Assembly: GCF_026686735.1 (NCBI RefSeq)
Contig: NZ_CP113432.1
Location: 6,127,001-6,191,000 of the forward strand
Direction: 5' to 3'
Length of the DNA stretch: 64,000 bases
Source of the DNA: Pseudomonas triclosanedens
GTDB taxonomy: Bacteria > Pseudomonadota > Gammaproteobacteria > Pseudomonadales > Pseudomonadaceae
Below the pieces are notes generated by a model that did no database searches, was not told the origin of the DNA, and saw only the letters and a list, made by a program, of their open reading frames with translations. Made by a program: the position numbers and the translations under genes. Of this stretch, positions 45,491-53,846 are shown piece after piece. Within the stretch, counting starts at the first letter, position 1. Every line of letters starts with the position of its first letter.

Positions 45491-45582
45491 TGGACCGCCC
45501 AGAACACGCCCCGGCCCGAGCGCCGGGGCACGGGGAGAAGGCTCTCCCCTACACGAATAACCGAAAGTCCGAGGTACAGACG

Positions 45583-47001
45583 ATGACCACCCCAACTCCA
45601 GCCTTCTTCGCCCAGTTCAACGACGAGCAGCTGGTCGCCGCCGACAAGGCCCACTACATGCACGGCTACCACGTGTTCGACGACCACCGCGTGAATGGTG
45701 CGCTGAACATCGCCGCCGGTGAAGGCGCCTACATCTACGACACCAGGGGCAACCGCTACCTGGACGCCGTGGGCGGCATGTGGTGCACCAACATCGGCCT
45801 GGGCCGCGCGGAAATGGCCGACGCCATCGCCGAACAGGTGCGCAAGCTGGCCTACTCCAACCCGTTCTGCGACATGGCCAACGTCACCGCCATCCAGCTC
45901 TGCGAGAAGCTCGCCGAACTGGCGCCGGGCGATCTCGACCACGTATTCCTCACCACCGGCGGCTCCACCGCCGTGGACACCGCCTACCGGCTGATCCAGT
46001 ACTACCAGAATTGCCGCGGCAAGCATGAGAAGAAGCACATCATCAGCCGCGTCAACGCCTACCACGGCTCGACCTTCCTCACCATGTCCCTGGGCGGCAA
46101 GGTCGCCGACCATCCGGCGGAGTTCGACTTCCTCAAGGACGTCATCCACCACATCTCCTGCCCCAACCCCTACCGCGCGCCGGAGGGCATGACCGAGAGC
46201 GACTTCCTCGAATTCCTGGTCAAGGAATTCGAAGACAAGATCCTCGAACTGGGCCAGGACAAGGTTGCCGCCTTCTTCGCCGAACCGATCATGGGCTCGG
46301 GCGGCGTGATCATCCCGCCCAAGGGCTACCACCAGCGCATGTGGGAAGTCTGCAAGAAGTACGACGTGCTCTACGTCGCCGACGAAGTGGTGACCTCCTT
46401 CGGCCGCCTTGGCGCGTTCTTCGCCTCCGAAGACGTGTTCGGCATGCAGCCGGACATCATCACCACCGCCAAGGGCCTGACCTCCGGCTACCTGCCACTG
46501 GGCGCGTGCATCTTCTCCGAGCGCATCTGGAAAGTGATCGGCGAGGCCGACAAGGGCCGCTGCTTCGCCCACGGCTTCACCTACAGCGGGCACCCGGTGA
46601 GCTGCGTCTCGGCGCTGAAGAACATCGAGATCATCGAGCGGGAGAACCTGCTGGAGCACGTGAAGGATGTCGGCGACTACCTGGAGCAGCGCCTGCAGGA
46701 ACTGGCCGGCCTGCCGCTGGTGGGCAGCGTGCGTTGCCAGAAGCTGATGGCCTGCGTCGAATTCGTCGCCGACAAGCGCAGCAAGGCTCTCTTCCCCGAG
46801 GAACTGAACATCGGCGAGAAGATCCACCTGCGCGCCCAGGCCCGCGGCCTTCTGGTGCGGCCGATCGTTCATCTCAACGTGATGTCGCCGCCGCTGACCA
46901 TCACTCGCGAGCAGGTCGACGAGATCGTCGACACCCTGCGCGAGTCGATCCTCGAAGCCGCAGAAGACCTCAAGCGCAGTGGCGATTACGCGGGGCACTG
47001 A
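45583..47001 (+). CDS. Class III aminotransferase (SpuC-like putrescine/polyamine:pyruvate aminotransferase)
   Basis: 472 aa. HVFDDHRVNG start, LTTGGSTAVDTAYRLIQYYQ phosphate-binding loop, VNAYHGSTFLT, DEVVTSFGRLG for PLP N1, and Schiff-base Lys in TTAKGLTSGYLPLG. This matches SpuC-type omega-aminotransferases that move an amine from putrescine or related amines to pyruvate. GAGGTAC precedes the ATG. It is 92 bp after the PotF-like receptor gene and its stop overlaps the LuxR gene (TGATG), so these three form a polyamine-type operon. Confidence 0.88.
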   Translation: MTTPTPAFFAQFNDEQLVAADKAHYMHGYHVFDDHRVNGALNIAAGEGAYIYDTRGNRYLDAVGGMWCTNIGLGRAEMADAIAEQVRKLAYSNPFCDMANVTAIQLCEKLAELAPGDLDHVFLTTGGSTAVDTAYRLIQYYQNCRGKHEKKHIISRVNAYHGSTFLTMSLGGKVADHPAEFDFLKDVIHHISCPNPYRAPEGMTESDFLEFLVKEFEDKILELGQDKVAAFFAEPIMGSGGVIIPPKGYHQRMWEVCKKYDVLYVADEVVTSFGRLGAFFASEDVFGMQPDIITTAKGLTSGYLPLGACIFSERIWKVIGEADKGRCFAHGFTYSGHPVSCVSALKNIEIIERENLLEHVKDVGDYLEQRLQELAGLPLVGSVRCQKLMACVEFVADKRSKALFPEELNIGEKIHLRAQARGLLVRPIVHLNVMSPPLTITREQVDEIVDTLRESILEAAEDLKRSGDYAGH

Positions 47002-47924
47002 TGATCGATCCGAGGATTTTGCCTGTACCCCGGCAGCCCTTTAGACTGCCGGACATGAGCGAATCCCAGGCGCTGAGCGAAACCTCCGATGCACCAGCCC
47101 TGCATGCCTGGCATGCGGGGCTGGCGCGCGCTGTCGCCAGCGTCGGCGAGGTCAGCTTCGTCGAACGTCTGGCCGAGGCGCTGAACTGCCTGGTGCCAGT
47201 GGAATCGGTGATGCTCGGCCTGGAGCGGCGCGGCCAGCCACCACAGCCGCTGTACCAGCGCGGCATCGTCCCCGAACACCACGAAGGACTGATCGAGCGC
47301 TACTACGCCCGCGGCTACCTGCTCGACCCCTTCTGCCTGGCCCTGGAAGACGGCCTCACCGAAGGCTTCTACCCGCTGGCCGACATCGCCCCGGACGACT
47401 TCTTCGCCAGCGAGTACTACAAGACCTACTACCTCAAGTTCGGCTGCACCGAGGACTGCCACTTCATCGTCGACCTCGGCGAGGCGCGCAAGGTTTCCCT
47501 GTGCCTGTACCAGGGCTACAGCGGCGCGCGCTTCAGCGAAACCCAGCTCGACCTGCTGGCCGGCGCCCTGCCGCTGGTGCGCGAGCTGATCCGCCAGTTC
47601 GAACGTAGCGGCGGCCTCGACCTGCTGCTGGCCGGGCGCGGCGAAGGCAACGGCAGCCAGGCGGCCCAGGCGCCGCTGAACCGGCACATTCGCGCGGCCT
47701 TCATGAACTTCGGCAGCGACCGTCTCACCGAGCGCGAACGGGAGATCGCCCACCTGCTGCTGCGCGGCCACTCGGTGAAGTCCAGCGCGCGGGTGCTCGA
47801 CATCTCGCCCGAGACCGTACGCATGCACCGCAAGCACCTCTACACCAAGCTCGAAATCAACTCCCAGGCCGAGCTCTTCTCGCTATTCATCGACTGGCTT
47901 ACCGGCGGCGTTGCAGCCGCCTGA
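47001..47924 (+). CDS. LuxR-family transcriptional regulator
   Basis: 307 aa from ATG 47001, whose A overlaps the aminotransferase stop. An alternative ATG at 47055 gives 289 aa and matches where sequence conservation would begin. The N-terminal two thirds carry an uncharacterised sensor region (ASEYYKTYYLKFGCTEDCHF). The C-terminal LuxR HTH is RLTEREREIAHLLLRGHSVK, then SSARVLDISPETVRMHRKHL. There is no LuxI neighbour, and the N-domain is not obviously an acyl-homoserine-lactone domain. Probably controls its own amine operon. Confidence 0.84.
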   Translation: MIDPRILPVPRQPFRLPDMSESQALSETSDAPALHAWHAGLARAVASVGEVSFVERLAEALNCLVPVESVMLGLERRGQPPQPLYQRGIVPEHHEGLIERYYARGYLLDPFCLALEDGLTEGFYPLADIAPDDFFASEYYKTYYLKFGCTEDCHFIVDLGEARKVSLCLYQGYSGARFSETQLDLLAGALPLVRELIRQFERSGGLDLLLAGRGEGNGSQAAQAPLNRHIRAAFMNFGSDRLTEREREIAHLLLRGHSVKSSARVLDISPETVRMHRKHLYTKLEINSQAELFSLFIDWLTGGVAAA

Positions 47925-47936
47925 CCCTGCTCTACG

Positions 47937-47969
47937 CAGGATGGGTGGAGCGCAGCGATACCCATCCTG
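47937..47969. repeat. Pseudomonas intergenic hairpin repeat (GGATGGGTGGAGCG type)
   Basis: CAGGATGGGTGGAGCGCAGC followed by GATACCCATCCTG forms a hairpin (AGGATGGGT / ACCCATCCT). A near-identical copy is at 49145. Such short repeats are dispersed in Pseudomonas genomes. The rest of 47970-48113 holds only the promoter/leader region of the hydrolase gene. Confidence 0.7.
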
Positions 47970-48113
47970 CGATTCTGATACCCGCTGCTCCCGCACAGCG
48001 CACAACGGTACGGTTTTCGATACCAACCGATGCGGCGGTGCACGCGGAAATCTGCCAACCTATGGCGACTACCGCTGTCTCACCCGTGCCCAAACCACCC
48101 GGAGAGCTCCCCG

Positions 48114-49121
48114 ATGCGCCGCTGGCTTCCCGCCCTGCTACTGGCCGCCACCCTGCCGCTGCACGCCGCCGAAACTAAACCCACCTACGGGCCAGAGCTG
48201 GAGCGCTTCCAGTACGCCTACCCGGTCGGCCACTACAGCTTCGTTTCCCAGGGCCATCACATGCACATGGCCTACATCGACGTGAAGCCCAAGAAGCAGC
48301 CCAACGGCCGCACCGTGGTGCTGCTGCACGGCAAGAACTTCTGCGCGGGCACCTGGGAAAGCACCATCGCCGCCCTGAGCGACGCCGGCTACCGCGTGGT
48401 TGCGCCAGACCAGATCGGCTTCTGCAAATCCACCAAACCCGAGCGCTACCAGTACAGCTTCCAGCAACTGGCAACCAACACCCACGCGCTGCTGGAACAC
48501 CTGAAGGTCGGCAGGATCACCCTGCTCGGGCACTCCACCGGCGGCATGCTCGCCACCCGCTACGCGCTGATGTACCCGCAGCAGGTCGAGCAACTGGCGA
48601 TGGTCAACCCCATCGGCCTGGAAGACTGGAAGGCCCTCGGCGTGCCCTACCGCACCCCGGACCAGTGGTACGAGCGCGAGCTCAAGACCAGTGCCGAGGG
48701 CATCCGCCAGTACGAACAGGCAACCTACTACGCCGGCCAGTGGAAACCCGAGTACGACAAATGGGTGAACATGCTCGCCGGCCTGTTCAACGGCGCCGGG
48801 CACGAGCGCGTGGCGTGGAACTCCGCGCTGCTCTACGACATGATCTTCACCCAGCCGGTGGTCTACGAATTCGGCCAACTGAAAATGCCGACCCTGCTGC
48901 TCATCGGCGCCAAGGACAACACCGCCATCGGCAAGGACATTGCCCCGGCCGACGTGAAACCCAGGCTGGGCAACTACGCCGAGCTGGGCAAACAGACCGC
49001 CAAAGCCATCCCCAACGCCACCCTGGTCGAATTCGACAACCTCGGCCACGCACCGCAGATCCAGGACCCGAAACGCTTCCACGAGGCGTTGCTCAAGGGG
49101 TTGGCGGACCTCAAGCACTGA
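48114..49121 (+). CDS. Exported alpha/beta hydrolase
   Basis: 335 aa with a Sec signal peptide (MRRWLPALLLAATLPLHAAE). The oxyanion motif is VVLLHGKNFCAGTWESTI. The nucleophile elbow is LLGHSTGGMLATRYA. The acid is probably in GAKDNTAIGKD. The His is in NLGHAPQIQDPKRF. GGAGAGC lies 8 bp before ATG 48114. Length and motifs fit epoxide-hydrolase/haloperoxidase-like periplasmic hydrolases. It stands alone between two copies of the same hairpin repeat (47937 and 49145). Substrate unknown. Confidence 0.83.
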   Translation: MRRWLPALLLAATLPLHAAETKPTYGPELERFQYAYPVGHYSFVSQGHHMHMAYIDVKPKKQPNGRTVVLLHGKNFCAGTWESTIAALSDAGYRVVAPDQIGFCKSTKPERYQYSFQQLATNTHALLEHLKVGRITLLGHSTGGMLATRYALMYPQQVEQLAMVNPIGLEDWKALGVPYRTPDQWYERELKTSAEGIRQYEQATYYAGQWKPEYDKWVNMLAGLFNGAGHERVAWNSALLYDMIFTQPVVYEFGQLKMPTLLLIGAKDNTAIGKDIAPADVKPRLGNYAELGKQTAKAIPNATLVEFDNLGHAPQIQDPKRFHEALLKGLADLKH

Positions 49122-49144
49122 CCGCTGTGCCGGCTGGTTCAGCC

Positions 49145-49180
49145 GTAGGATGGCGTGGAGCGAAGCGATACCCATCCTAC
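49145..49180. repeat. Pseudomonas intergenic hairpin repeat, second copy
   Basis: GTAGGATGGCGTGGAGCGAA with GCGATACCCATCCTAC is the same element as at 47937. It follows the exported hydrolase gene. Confidence 0.7.
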
Positions 49181-49252
49181 AAAGCGATCCGGCGGGCGCC
49201 GAACCTGACGTACAGGAGCGAGCAAGCCCGCCCCTTCAGAACAGTCCCGACA

Positions 49253-49290
49253 AAAACGCCGGCTCCCCTCGCAGGGAGCCGGCGTTCTTC
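49253..49290 (-). terminator. Rho-independent terminator of the cbc operon
   Basis: ACGCCGGCTCCC pairs with GGGAGCCGGCGT. On the minus strand this is followed by TTTTTG, 15 bp after the cbcV stop at 49305. Confidence 0.85.
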
Positions 49291-49304
49291 ATTCGGGCGC
49301 GCAG

Positions 49305-50483
49305 TCAGCCCAGGTTCTTGCCCAGCAGCGCGTGGTACAGCTCGCTGTCGCCGAGCACCCCTACCACACGGTTCTGTTCCTGCAGCACCAGCTTGTGGCC
49401 GGTCTGGTAGCGGATCTGCAACGCATCGCGCATGCGGATGCTCACATCCACCAGCGTCGGCTCGTGCTTGAGCTTCTCCACCGGGTCGCCCGGGCGCCAT
49501 TGCTGCAGGTCGATGATGTTGCTGCCCTGGCGCGCGGCCTTGACCTGGTTGGTCTCGGTCAGCCCGATCCAGCAATCGCGGCCCTGGTCGAAGCACACCT
49601 CGTCGGCCTGGCGGCGGCACTGGTCGAGGCCGCGCATCAGGCTCGAACCGCACAGCACGTTGAGCGGGTTGGTGTGGGCAACGAAGGTACGCACATAGTC
49701 GTCCGCCGGGCTGAGAACGATCTCCTCCGGCTTGCCGTGCTGGATGATGCGGCCGTCCTTCATGATCGCGATGCGCGTACCGATCTTCAGCGCCTCGTCC
49801 AGATCGTGGCTGACGAACACGATGGTCTTGTGCAACTGGCGCTGCAGCACCAGCAGCTCGTCCTGCAACTGCTGGCGGATCAGCGGGTCCAGCGCCGAGA
49901 AGGGCTCGTCCATCAGCAGGATGTCGCCATCCATCGCCAGCGCGCGGGCCAGGCCGACGCGCTGCTGCATGCCGCCGGAGAGCGAGTCCGGGCGCTTGTC
50001 GCGCCACTGCGACAGGCCCACCAGCTCCAGCTTCTCGTCGATCACCTTCTTGCGCTCGTTGGCCGGGCGGCCCTGCATCTCCAGGCCGAAACCGATGTTC
50101 TCGGCCACCGTCAGCCAGGGCATCAGCGCGAACTTCTGGAACACCATCGCGATGCGCTTGGTGCGCATGGTCTTGAGCGTCGCCGGCGAGCAACTGGCGA
50201 TATCCACCTGCTGGCCCTCGTGCTCGATCAGCAGCTTGCCCCGGCTCACCCGGTTGAGGCCATTGATGCAGCGCAGCAGGCTGGACTTGCCCGACCCCGA
50301 CAGCCCCATCATCACGCAGATCTCGCCGCGATTGACGTCCAGGCAGGCATCTTCCACGCCCAGCACCTGGCCGGTGCGCTTGAGGATTTCCTCACGGCCC
50401 AGGCCCTTGTCCAGCAGCTTGAGCGCTTCCTTGGTGTGGGTGCCGAAAATCACATCCACATGTTCGAATCGGATCGCGGACAT
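49305..50483 (-). CDS. cbcV: Choline/betaine ABC transporter ATP-binding protein CbcV
   Basis: 392 aa, ProV/OpuAA family. Walker A GLSGSGKSSL, signature SLSGGMQQRVG, Walker B ILLMDEPFSALD, and a C-terminal CBS-like portion (residues about 285-392, ending LGDSELYHALLGKNLG). ATG 50483 is preceded by GGGGGAGG that overlaps the permease gene's end; the frame open further upstream is shadow. It powers uptake of quaternary amines with CbcW. Pairing with two CbcX-type receptors and the linked gbdR gene gives the assignment. Confidence 0.9.
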   Translation of the reverse strand: MSAIRFEHVDVIFGTHTKEALKLLDKGLGREEILKRTGQVLGVEDACLDVNRGEICVMMGLSGSGKSSLLRCINGLNRVSRGKLLIEHEGQQVDIASCSPATLKTMRTKRIAMVFQKFALMPWLTVAENIGFGLEMQGRPANERKKVIDEKLELVGLSQWRDKRPDSLSGGMQQRVGLARALAMDGDILLMDEPFSALDPLIRQQLQDELLVLQRQLHKTIVFVSHDLDEALKIGTRIAIMKDGRIIQHGKPEEIVLSPADDYVRTFVAHTNPLNVLCGSSLMRGLDQCRRQADEVCFDQGRDCWIGLTETNQVKAARQGSNIIDLQQWRPGDPVEKLKHEPTLVDVSIRMRDALQIRYQTGHKLVLQEQNRVVGVLGDSELYHALLGKNLG

Positions 50484-50488
50484 GGTGC

Positions 50489-51328
50489 TTACCTCCCCCG
50501 CAGCGAGCGTTGCTTGCACACCCGGTCGAGCAGGATGGCGAGCAGAACGATGGCCAGACCGGCCTCGAAGCCGAGGGAAATGTCCGCCGTGTTGAGCGCG
50601 TTGACCACTGGCTTGCCGAGGCCGTCGGCACCCACCAGCGCGGCGATGACCACCATCGACAGCGACAGCATGATGCACTGCGTAACCCCTGCGCCGATGC
50701 TCGGCATCGCGTGCGGAAGCTCGATGCGCGTCAGCAGTTGCCAGCGCGAACAACCGAAGGCCTTGCCAGCGTCCATCAGTTCCGCCGGCACGTCCTGGAT
50801 GCCCAGGCAGGTCAGCCGGATAGGCGCCGCGATGGCGAAGATCACCGTGGAGATCAGCCCCGGAACCACACCCAGGCCGAACAGCGTCAGGGTCGGGATC
50901 AGGTAGACGAAGGTGGGCACCGTCTGCATCAGGTCCAGCAGTGGCCGCAGCGCGGTGTAGAACCACGGCTTGTGCGCCGCCAGGATGCCCAGCGGCACCC
51001 CGATGGCGATACACACCACCGTGGCGAAGATCACCTGCGCCAGGGTCTCCATCGTCTCCTGCCAGTAACCCAGGTTGAGAATCAGCAGCAGCGAAGCCAG
51101 GGCGAACACCGCCAGGCCCCAACTGCGCTGGATGTAGAACACCAGGATCACCAGCAGCGCGATCAGCGCCAGCGGGTTGAACCACAACAGACTGTTGGTG
51201 ACACCGTGGATCAGGAACTCGAGGGTGTCGGAAATCTTGTCGAAAACGGAAGCGCCGTGCTGGGTGAGCCAATCGACGAAAGCGGCGATATGCGCGCCCA
51301 GCGGGAGCTTGTGATCAGTCAGGAACAT
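50489..51328 (-). CDS. cbcW: Choline/betaine ABC transporter permease CbcW
   Basis: 279 aa, about six helices. The binding-protein-dependent permease domain has TVVCIAIGVPLGILAAHKPW and the EAA-like loop LMDAGKAFGCSRWQLLTRIE before LPHAMPSIGAG. This is the ProW/OpuAB family. 5 bp before cbcV, so co-translated. In PAO1 the core CbcWV works with several receptors (CbcX, CaiX, BetX) for choline, carnitine and betaine. The adjacent receptor gene is 54 bp upstream. Confidence 0.9.
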   Translation of the reverse strand: MFLTDHKLPLGAHIAAFVDWLTQHGASVFDKISDTLEFLIHGVTNSLLWFNPLALIALLVILVFYIQRSWGLAVFALASLLLILNLGYWQETMETLAQVIFATVVCIAIGVPLGILAAHKPWFYTALRPLLDLMQTVPTFVYLIPTLTLFGLGVVPGLISTVIFAIAAPIRLTCLGIQDVPAELMDAGKAFGCSRWQLLTRIELPHAMPSIGAGVTQCIMLSLSMVVIAALVGADGLGKPVVNALNTADISLGFEAGLAIVLLAILLDRVCKQRSLRGR

Positions 51329-51382
51329 GATGCGGGCCCATCAGAAGCTAGGGGAGTCGGCCAACGGCAATTACTTCGGCTC

Positions 51383-52321
51383 TTATTTCGAGAACGCCAC
51401 CTTGGCTGCCGCCAAGGCCGGTTTGCCGTCACGGGTGGTCACGCCGGCGAGCCAGGCGTCGAGCAGTTCCGGATGGTCCTTCAACCAGGCTTTGGCCGCC
51501 TCTTCGGGCTTCTTGCCCCCGTTGAGCACGGCATCCATCAGCTTGTTTTCCATGTCCAGGGTGAACGTCAGGTTGGTCAGGAGCTTGCCCACGTTCGGAC
51601 ACTCCTGCGCGTACCCCTTGCGCACGTTCGTATAGATCGTCGCACCGCCGTAGTTGGGGCCGAACACATCGTCACCGCCTTCCAGATACTTCATCTTGAA
51701 GCGGGTGTTCATCGGATGCGGTTCCCAGCCCAGGAACACGATCCACTGGTTGCGCCGGTCGGCCCGGCCAACCTGCGACAGCATGCCCGCCTCGCTGGAC
51801 TCCACCAGCTTGAACTTGCCCAGGTCGAACTGGTTCTTGTCGAGCATCCCCTGCACCAGGCGGTTACCGTCGTTGCCCGGCTCGATGCCATAGATCTTGT
51901 TGCCCAGCTTGTCGGCGTACTTGCTGATGTCGGCGAAACTCTTCAGCCCGCCGTCATACGCCGCCTGCGTCACCGCCAGGGTGTACTTCGCGCCTTCGAG
52001 GTTGGCGCGCACGGTTTCCACCGTGCCAGCGTCGGCGTATGGCTTGATGTCGTTGGCCATGCTCGGCATCCAGTTGCCGAGGAACACATCGAGGTCCTTG
52101 TTCGCCAGCGACTTGTAGGTCACCGGCACGGAAAGCATGTTCACCTTGGTGGTGTAACCAAGCGACTCGAGCACCTGGCGGGTAGTGGCGGTGGTCACCG
52201 TGATGTCGGTCCAGCCGACGTCGGAGAAGCGAACCGTGCCGCACGACTCAGGTTCAGCGGCCTGAACCGCCAGCGGCGCGCAAACGGACACAGCCAGCAG
52301 CAAAGACTTGCAACCTTTCAT
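51383..52321 (-). CDS. cbcX: Choline-type ABC transporter solute-binding protein CbcX
   Basis: 312 aa, ProX/ChoX family, Sec signal peptide at 1-22 (LLLAVSVCAPLAVQA). Residues Trp37, Asp39, Trp84, Tyr113 and Trp199 sit where the choline-cage residues of S. meliloti ChoX (Trp43, Asp45, Trp90, Tyr119, Trp205) would be, all with the same 6-residue offset. The shared motifs are DVGWTDIT, FLGNWMPSM and FLGWEPHPMN. GAGGAG precedes the ATG. It is the receptor nearest the transporter, with 54 bp to cbcW. Choline, betaine or acetylcholine are possible ligands. Confidence 0.88.
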   Translation of the reverse strand: MKGCKSLLLAVSVCAPLAVQAAEPESCGTVRFSDVGWTDITVTTATTRQVLESLGYTTKVNMLSVPVTYKSLANKDLDVFLGNWMPSMANDIKPYADAGTVETVRANLEGAKYTLAVTQAAYDGGLKSFADISKYADKLGNKIYGIEPGNDGNRLVQGMLDKNQFDLGKFKLVESSEAGMLSQVGRADRRNQWIVFLGWEPHPMNTRFKMKYLEGGDDVFGPNYGGATIYTNVRKGYAQECPNVGKLLTNLTFTLDMENKLMDAVLNGGKKPEEAAKAWLKDHPELLDAWLAGVTTRDGKPALAAAKVAFSK

Positions 52322-52568
52322 GAGCGTACTCCTCTGCGGGGTGGGGCGCCGGCGCTGCCCCCCCGGTGGAGGGCGCGGCGGTCTCTCGTATTATTGGTGG
52401 GGCCGAAACCGCAGGCCCTTTTGTTGTCATTTCGTAAACGATCATGGAACAGGAAAAATTCGCCGCATACCGGGTGCGTCGCAACCAGTGCAGGCGAAGT
52501 CGCATTCAGCACCAGCCGTGTCGCATCCAGTCCAGAGGCCCCGCGCAGACGACCTGCAAGGGCCGCGA

Positions 52569-53507
52569 TCAGTCCGACGCGACAGCCTTCGAGGCACCTG
52601 CCGGACCGCCGGAAACGCGCGGTGCGACGCCCTGCAGCCAGCCATCGAGCACCTGCGGGTTGGCCTTGAGCCAACCCTTGGCGGCCTGGCGCGGATTGCG
52701 CCGCTCGTTGAGCACCGCATCCATCAACTGGTTCTCCATCGCCAGGTCGAATGTCAGGTTCTGCAGCAGCCGAGCCACATTCGGGCACTCCTGAAGATAG
52801 CCTGCTCTGACGTTAGTGAAGACCGTCGCCCCGCCATAATGCGGACCGAAGTAGGAATCCCCCCCATCCAGATAGTTCATTTGGATTCGCGTGTTCATCG
52901 GATGCGGCTCCCAGCCCAGGAACACGATCGGCTGCTTCAAGGCCCCGGCCCGCTTGACGTAGGCCAGCATGTCCGCCTCGCTGGACTCCACCAGCTTGAA
53001 GTCGCCCAGGCCGAACGCCTTTTCCCGGATCATCTTCTGGATCAACTGATTGCCATCGTTGCCCGGCTCGATGCCGTAGATGCGCCCGCCCAGTTGCTCC
53101 CTGAATTTTGCGATATCGGCAAAAGTCTTCAGGCCCGCCTCATACGCATAGCGCGGCACCGCCAGCGTGTACTTGGCACCCTCCAGGTTCGCCCGCACAG
53201 TCTCCACCGTGCCCTTGTCCGCGTAAGGCTTGATGTCGTTCGCCATGCTCGGCATCCAGTTGCCGAGGAACACATCGATCTTCTTCTCCGACATCGCCTT
53301 GTAGGTGTCCGGCACGGACAGCCGCACCACCTGCGTGCGGTAGCCTTGGTGGCTCAGCACCAGGCGCGTCACCGCCGTCGTAACAGTGATATCCGTCCAG
53401 CCCACGTCGGCGAAACGCACCACGGAGCAGGAATCGGGTTCAGCGGCGCGGGCAACGCCCGGCAGTACCACGGATAACGCCAACAGCGACGACACAAGAC
53501 TCTTCAT
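52569..53507 (-). CDS. Second choline-type solute-binding protein, tandem paralogue of CbcX
   Basis: 312 aa, same length as its neighbour, Sec signal peptide (SSLLALSVVLPGVARA). All five aromatic-cage positions (Trp37, Asp39, Trp84, Tyr113, Trp199) are kept, so it should bind a quaternary ammonium. It differs at many surface and secondary-shell positions (e.g. LAYVKRAGALKQPIVFLGWE against SQVGRADRRNQWIVFLGWE in the neighbour). It is separated from cbcX by 247 bp, without a convincing terminator. CaiX- or BetX-like specificity (carnitine or betaine) is a reasonable guess. Confidence 0.84.
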   Translation of the reverse strand: MKSLVSSLLALSVVLPGVARAAEPDSCSVVRFADVGWTDITVTTAVTRLVLSHQGYRTQVVRLSVPDTYKAMSEKKIDVFLGNWMPSMANDIKPYADKGTVETVRANLEGAKYTLAVPRYAYEAGLKTFADIAKFREQLGGRIYGIEPGNDGNQLIQKMIREKAFGLGDFKLVESSEADMLAYVKRAGALKQPIVFLGWEPHPMNTRIQMNYLDGGDSYFGPHYGGATVFTNVRAGYLQECPNVARLLQNLTFDLAMENQLMDAVLNERRNPRQAAKGWLKANPQVLDGWLQGVAPRVSGGPAGASKAVASD

Positions 53508-53846
53508 GAGACCAGCCTCTGACTGCGGAGAAGGGGGCACGCACGGTCCGATACCGTTCGTCGGGCCAGAATCATGGAGCAGGCGCCACCCCGCGCCTAT
53601 CGACCAGTCGAGGTCCGGCCCGCGGATGTCGCAGCCAGGCATGCCATCGTCGCCAGCGGAACACCATCGCCCGCCACCCCCACACCGCGCCCCATCGAAG
53701 AGCAACCACGGCGCTTTTGGATATGGCCGGGTCGGTGCCGGAGGGGGCCGCGCCCGCGCTTGGACCGATCATGACAACGCATCGCGGGCACAGGGACGTG
53801 CCCACCCCACCTATCCCACGGATGCGCAGCTCGCCCGGAGACCGGC
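53508..53846. other. Divergent promoter region between the second receptor and serine dehydratase genes
   Basis: 339 bp with no coding pattern. It should carry the promoters of the cbc operon (leftward) and of the serine dehydratase gene (rightward), and possibly GbdR sites, because both units are known GbdR-type targets. I could not pick out a confident operator. A weak TTGGATATGGC run near 53718 is the only A+T-richer stretch. Confidence 0.5.

Noticed and set aside
44902..47001. A 699-aa fusion of a basic N-terminus with the aminotransferase
   Set aside because: The first 227 codons are an out-of-frame shadow of the PotF-like receptor. ATG 45583 has its own ribosome site and matches family length.
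50484..51272. 263-codon upstream extension of the cbcV frame
   Set aside because: Frame-shifted shadow of cbcW; the ATP-binding protein starts cleanly at 50483.
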